A stretch of 64,000 nt of DNA from Corynebacterium amycolatum (lineage in GTDB: Bacteria > Actinomycetota > Actinomycetes > Mycobacteriales > Mycobacteriaceae). A model generated the notes under the pieces. That model did no database searches. It worked only from the letters and a program-made list of their open reading frames with translations, and was not told where the DNA came from. Below are positions 60,490 through 64,000 of the stretch, piece after piece (the stretch's first letter is position 1; each line of letters opens with the position of its first letter). The position numbers and the translations under genes were made by a program. Where the stretch lies: assembly GCF_016889425.1 (NCBI RefSeq), contig NZ_CP069513.1, positions 868,001 to 932,000 on the forward strand. Reading direction: 5' to 3'.

Positions 60490-61686
60490 ATGTCCCGTCA
60501 CGTACTTGTTTTGAACTCCGGTTCCTCCTCTATCAAGTTTCAGCTGGTAGATCCGGAGAAGGACTCAACGCAGCCGCCGTATGTCTCCGGTCTGGTGGAG
60601 CGCATTGGTGAAGAAGACGGCATTATTAATCTGAAGTTCTCCGGACAGAAGATTGAAATCACTGAGCCTATCGCTGACCACGCCAGTGGCCTTGACCGCG
60701 CGTTCGAGCTGATGGATGAGCACGGTGTTGGTCCGGAGTCGGTGGATATTGCCGCCGTCGGTCACCGTGTCGTTCACGGTGGTCGCCTGTTCTCTGGACC
60801 GGAGCTGATTACCGACGAGATCGTCGGCATGATCCGCGATCTTATTCCGCTGGCGCCGCTGCACAACCCGGCCAATATCGTAGGCATCGAAGAGTCTCGC
60901 AAGCTGCTTCCCGACGTGCCGCACGTCGCCGTCTTCGACACTGGTTTCTTCCACACCATGCCACCAGCTGCTGCTCTGTACCCGCTAAATGCAGAGGTCG
61001 CATCGAAGTTTGATATCCGTCGTTACGGCTTCCACGGCACCTCGCATGAGTTTGTTTCCAAGCAGGTGCCGGACCTTCTGAATAAGCCGGCAGGGGAAAT
61101 CAACCAGATTACGCTGCACCTGGGTAACGGTGCGTCGTGTGCGGCTATCCGAGGTGGCCAGGCGGTGGATACCTCGATGGGGCTGACCCCGCTGGCTGGT
61201 CTGATGATGGGCACTCGTACCGGTGACATTGACCCGGGCGTCATCTTCCACCTTTACCGCAACGGCATGAGCATCGATGAGATCGACAATCTGTGCAACC
61301 GCCAGTCCGGTTTGAAGGGTGTCTCTGGTGTCAATGACTTCCGAGTCCTGCAGGAGCGCATGGATGACCACGACCCGGATGCTTGGGCTGCATACCAGAT
61401 GTACGTTCACCAGCTGCGCCGCTACATCGGCTCGTACATGCTGATTCTCGGTCGCCTCGACGCTATCACCTTCACTGCCGGTGTCGGCGAGAATCACGTC
61501 GGTATCCGCCGTGACTCGATGGCTGAGCTCGAGAACTTTGGCATCAAGATCGACGACGAGCGCAACTCCCAGCCGAATGATGGCCCGCGTCTGATCTCTG
61601 CGGATGACTCGAAGGTCAAGGTCTTCGTGGTACCGACCAATGAGGAACTGGCCATTGCCCGCTACGCAATGAGCTTCGTGGACTAG
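60490..61686 (+). CDS. ackA: Acetate kinase
   Basis: 398 residues. The ASKHA fold motifs are [53 protein letters not shown] and [13 protein letters not shown]. It transfers phosphate between acetyl phosphate and ADP, giving acetate and ATP, or runs backwards for acetate use. It lies five bases after pta with overlapping ribosome signals. In corynebacteria the pair is needed for acetate growth. Confidence 0.98.
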   Translation: MSRHVLVLNSGSSSIKFQLVDPEKDSTQPPYVSGLVERIGEEDGIINLKFSGQKIEITEPIADHASGLDRAFELMDEHGVGPESVDIAAVGHRVVHGGRLFSGPELITDEIVGMIRDLIPLAPLHNPANIVGIEESRKLLPDVPHVAVFDTGFFHTMPPAAALYPLNAEVASKFDIRRYGFHGTSHEFVSKQVPDLLNKPAGEINQITLHLGNGASCAAIRGGQAVDTSMGLTPLAGLMMGTRTGDIDPGVIFHLYRNGMSIDEIDNLCNRQSGLKGVSGVNDFRVLQERMDDHDPDAWAAYQMYVHQLRRYIGSYMLILGRLDAITFTAGVGENHVGIRRDSMAELENFGIKIDDERNSQPNDGPRLISADDSKVKVFVVPTNEELAIARYAMSFVD

Positions 61687-61790
61687 TTCCTTGGACTGGA
61701 ACCCTGACGAGTAGGCAGGGTTTCGGTAACCCGTAATCGACGGCCGCCGTGTACCTCACCTGTTGAATCCGCGACTGTAACTCAACAAAA

Positions 61791-61846
61791 AATGAGCTCG
61801 CCCCACTGTCTTCCAAACTGGAAGAATCTAGTGGGGCGAGCTCATT
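61791..61846. terminator. Bidirectional terminator between ackA and the L,D-transpeptidase gene
   Basis: Long stem AATGAGCTCGCCCCACT (61791-61807) with its complement at 61830-61846, and an inner CTTCC/GGAAG pairing. On the minus strand it is followed by T6. Confidence 0.92.
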
Positions 61847-61926
61847 CTTCACCGCCAGGGAAACTGCGCCTATGCCTCAATAGGCTCAGTCACCTGGTCA
61901 TTATTTCAACGCATCAGCGCAGGTAA

Positions 61927-62787
61927 CTACCAGATGTAGACGCCGTCGCCGACCTGCAGAGTGTTGAAGTACATCACGGCATCATCGTGATTCAGATGGA
62001 TGCAGCCGTGGGACATCTGATTGACCGAACCCTCGTGGAAAGCCTCACCGTCGTTGGTGAAGTACACAGAGAACGGCATCGGACCGTTGTAAGGAACCGA
62101 CCACTCATCGCGGACCTTGCGGGTAACGCTCAAGTGTCCACGGGTGGTTTCGTAACCTGGCATACCGGAGGACATGGGCACCGGGCCGTAGGTGATGTTG
62201 CCGTTTTCCTGCAGCCAGGTCTTCTGGTTAGCCAGGTCAACGCATGCGCGGGCGCTCGGCGGGCACGGGTTGTTTGGCTCTGGGCGTGGTTCAGGGCGTG
62301 GTTTCTGCTCTGGCTGTGGAGCGGGGGCAGGCGCCGGCTCAGGCTGCGAAGGCTTGTCTTGGCCCTCCAGCAAACCGAAAATCTCGTTGACGACGCGGGT
62401 GGCTTCGGCCTTCTGCGCAGCTGGCAGCGGCAGGCTGTCGATGGCGTTCAGCAGCTGAGTTTTGACCTTGTCCGCCACCTGCTTGTTGTTTTCAGCGAAC
62501 TTGAAGTTTTCATTGATTAGGGTGACGACCGAATCCGGCAGCTTCACCGAAGAGGAATCCAGAACCTCAGAGAGCTCAGGAGCAAGGTCGCCCGGGTTCA
62601 GAGTCGAGATCTCCGGCAGCTTGAGGTCCCGAACACTCTGGCTGAGCGACTGCAGGTCTGGGGAAACTGGCAGGGCAACGGCAGTGCCGGCCCCAATACC
62701 AAAGGCGGTGGTGAGAGCTGCAGCGCTGATGATGACACGCTTGGCGCTGCGGAAAGAGGATTTCGAGGAGGCAAACATAGAGGACAT
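61927..62787 (-). CDS. L,D-transpeptidase (YkuD domain), exported
   Basis: 286 residues. A signal peptide (RVIISAAALTTAFGIGAGTA, cleavage near VALP) is followed by a helical region (about 45-140), a Pro/Glu-rich wall-spanning linker (PEPAPAPAPQPEQKPRPEPR) and the YkuD domain. The catalytic motif is HEGSVNQMSHGCIHLN, with Cys as nucleophile. Such enzymes make 3-3 cross-links in peptidoglycan or attach proteins to it. It has no Ig-like domains of the mycobacterial LdtMt type, so the layout is a shorter corynebacterial form. It is convergent with ackA and 103 bases from pknG on the same strand. Confidence 0.92.
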   Translation of the reverse strand: MSSMFASSKSSFRSAKRVIISAAALTTAFGIGAGTAVALPVSPDLQSLSQSVRDLKLPEISTLNPGDLAPELSEVLDSSSVKLPDSVVTLINENFKFAENNKQVADKVKTQLLNAIDSLPLPAAQKAEATRVVNEIFGLLEGQDKPSQPEPAPAPAPQPEQKPRPEPRPEPNNPCPPSARACVDLANQKTWLQENGNITYGPVPMSSGMPGYETTRGHLSVTRKVRDEWSVPYNGPMPFSVYFTNDGEAFHEGSVNQMSHGCIHLNHDDAVMYFNTLQVGDGVYIW

Positions 62788-62890
62788 CTTAAACCACGAA
62801 CGGCAATTCTCTCTTTATTCACCAATTCTGGGGTGGCGTTCACCCCACGACCGCATGTTTGACCAGGTTCAGTAAAGAGTTGGTACAGAG

Positions 62891-64000
62891 CTAACGCCAA
62901 GTTCGTGGCCGAATGAGATTTGCGATATCCACCAAGTTGTAGCGGTGTCGCGGAAACTGTGAAGAGCGCGCCAGCATCCGTAAGTCTTTTTCCAGTCCTT
63001 CACGCAGGCCAGCCACGGTAAAGGGCGCATCGAAAAGACCATTGGAGCTAGCTGCATGGTCGAGGTTCGAGCTGCGCAACCAGTTCAGCGCGGACGCCAT
63101 CACGGCGATGCGCAGCTGCGGCATGCGCGGTTCATTTGTTGGTAGCTCCACCAGGCGACGCGCAGCACGGCGAATTCTCGATTCGGTCAACTCGGAGGGC
63201 ATCCCGGAGGTGAGCATCAGAATCGTCGTCAAACGTGCCATGCGATGGTGGCGGGAGTTACCGGGAACGCGGTCAAGCTGGGAGATAGCCATTTCGTGTT
63301 GGCGCTCAGAGGCCAGCTGACGAGCTAGCCCGAAGGCGGAGGATACCGTCGTCGGGTTGGCCGCCCACACGACGGCGTAGAGACGCAGGGTGTTGAAACG
63401 AATTGTCTGAGGCGACAGGGACTCGCTGGCCCAGGCGGGGGAGAAGATTTCGGGCGTATCGGCAGCGACATTATCCAGCGCGCTGCTCAAGTTCGCGGCG
63501 GCGCGGGCGACAGAGGGCTCGAGGAGAGATGCGTTGGCGATGCCCAAGCGCTGTTGAATCAACTCGAGAGTCGCTGCCAGCGCCAACTTCGGGGCGGGCT
63601 CACCGGGAAGCATTGTCAGCACGTGGTGGAACGAGGTGAGGGCATCGTTGAATTGGTCGAGAAGCAGATAAGTCACGCCCTCGTACCAGTGGTAACGCCA
63701 ATCGCGCTGCAAGCGTTCAGAGACATCGCAGAGGCTGTCGCGGGCCTCATCAATTAATCCGAGGTCCAGTTTCGCACGCACGATGCCCAGCGGAATTTCC
63801 ACCGAAGAACCATACTCGGGTTCGGACAGTGCGTTGGTCAGTGTTTCGATTAGTTCGTTGGGTTCCGTAAACGACGAGGCGCTCAGGATGCGCGCACCCG
63901 GATCTGTCGGGTTAATCAGTGGCACAGGCAGCGCGAAGGTCACTTCTTGCGGAGTGATTTCCACGCCGCGGGTGATGCCGTCGACAAGCTGGTCGGTGCG
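62891..64000 (-). CDS. pknG: Serine/threonine protein kinase PknG, C-terminal part (5' end outside window)
   Basis: Only the last 369 codons are present; the frame is open to the window edge. The visible part is the PknG tail: LPVPLINPTDPGARIL, SSVEIPLGIVRAKLDLG, DWRYHWYEGVTYLLL and PGEPAPKLALAATLELI, a TPR region followed by helices. The kinase and rubredoxin-like domains lie upstream. In corynebacteria PknG phosphorylates OdhI and so controls 2-oxoglutarate dehydrogenase; pknG-ackA-pta synteny in C. glutamicum supports the call. Confidence 0.93.
   Translation of the reverse strand, partial: RTDQLVDGITRGVEITPQEVTFALPVPLINPTDPGARILSASSFTEPNELIETLTNALSEPEYGSSVEIPLGIVRAKLDLGLIDEARDSLCDVSERLQRDWRYHWYEGVTYLLLDQFNDALTSFHHVLTMLPGEPAPKLALAATLELIQQRLGIANASLLEPSVARAAANLSSALDNVAADTPEIFSPAWASESLSPQTIRFNTLRLYAVVWAANPTTVSSAFGLARQLASERQHEMAISQLDRVPGNSRHHRMARLTTILMLTSGMPSELTESRIRRAARRLVELPTNEPRMPQLRIAVMASALNWLRSSNLDHAASSNGLFDAPFTVAGLREGLEKDLRMLARSSQFPRHRYNLVDIANLIRPRTWR

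Overview
The window is a dense, moderately GC-rich actinobacterial chromosome segment, almost certainly from Corynebacterium. The evidence is pknG-ackA-pta beside an fprA-type reductase, a fpr/cysZ/cysI/cysX/cysH/cysD/cysN sulfate-assimilation locus carrying TAGAC-N6-GTCTA (McbR-type) operators, a dnaK-grpE-dnaJ-hspR operon with HAIR elements, GH76, DUF3151 and LppP/LprE-type proteins, and many leaderless genes. Genus is confident; species is not determined. No tRNA, rRNA, CRISPR array, insertion sequence or phage gene was seen.

Layout. 1-1.7 kb: three tandem paralogous secreted proteins of unknown function (the first cut by the window edge). 1.8-3.8 kb: a two-component system on the minus strand. 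4.0-7.4 kb: a large membrane Fe-S oxidoreductase with a repetitive Gly-Ala-Pro tail. 7.8-13.7 kb: alcohol dehydrogenase, then a decaying block with a Rossmann protein lacking a normal start, a frameshifted acyl-CoA synthetase, an intact enoyl-CoA hydratase, and a cyclase-family hydrolase interrupted by an in-frame TGA but preceded by a perfect McbR-type operator. 14.0-14.8 kb: a YcnI-like copper-binding protein. 15.2-19.4 kb: the dnaK operon. 19.5-21.4 kb: an EspC-like/DUF1023 hydrolase pair. 21.5-24.1 kb: nitrilase, TRIC-type channel, class I aldolase. 24.4-27.0 kb: clpB with its own HAIR. 27.2-38.7 kb: acetyltransferase, DUF222/HNH protein, SDR remnant, a rhodanese with serine in place of the catalytic cysteine, a membrane-anchored acidic protein, pyrE, YhhN-like, TrmH-like, GH76, DUF3151 and a FUSC transporter. 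38.8-48.1 kb: DUF1707 protein, purA and its divergent neighbour, two LppP/LprE paralogs, glycerophosphodiesterase, nucleoside hydrolase, purT, a phosphoribosyltransferase. 48.1-58.4 kb: sulfur assimilation bracketed by two ferredoxin-NADP reductase paralogs. 58.9-64 kb: pta-ackA, an L,D-transpeptidase and the 3' part of pknG.

How the parts work together. The HspR circuit is complete here: the repressor is the last gene of the dnaK operon, and matching inverted repeats lie upstream of dnaK and clpB. The sulfur locus is a full pathway: sulfate uptake (CysZ), activation (CysDN), APS reduction (CysH) and sulfite reduction (CysI, with Fpr and CysX as likely electron donors), plus a sirohydrochlorin chelatase that can supply sirohaem for CysI. 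Its operators recur in front of the broken cyclase 37 kb away, which suggests that gene belonged to the sulfur regulon. The most unusual items are the tandem secreted family, the operator/-10 fusion shared by McbR-type promoters, the disrupted but operator-controlled cyclase, the orphan EspC/DUF1023 pair with two DnaA boxes beside it, and tandem repeats that run into the stop codons of convergent genes.
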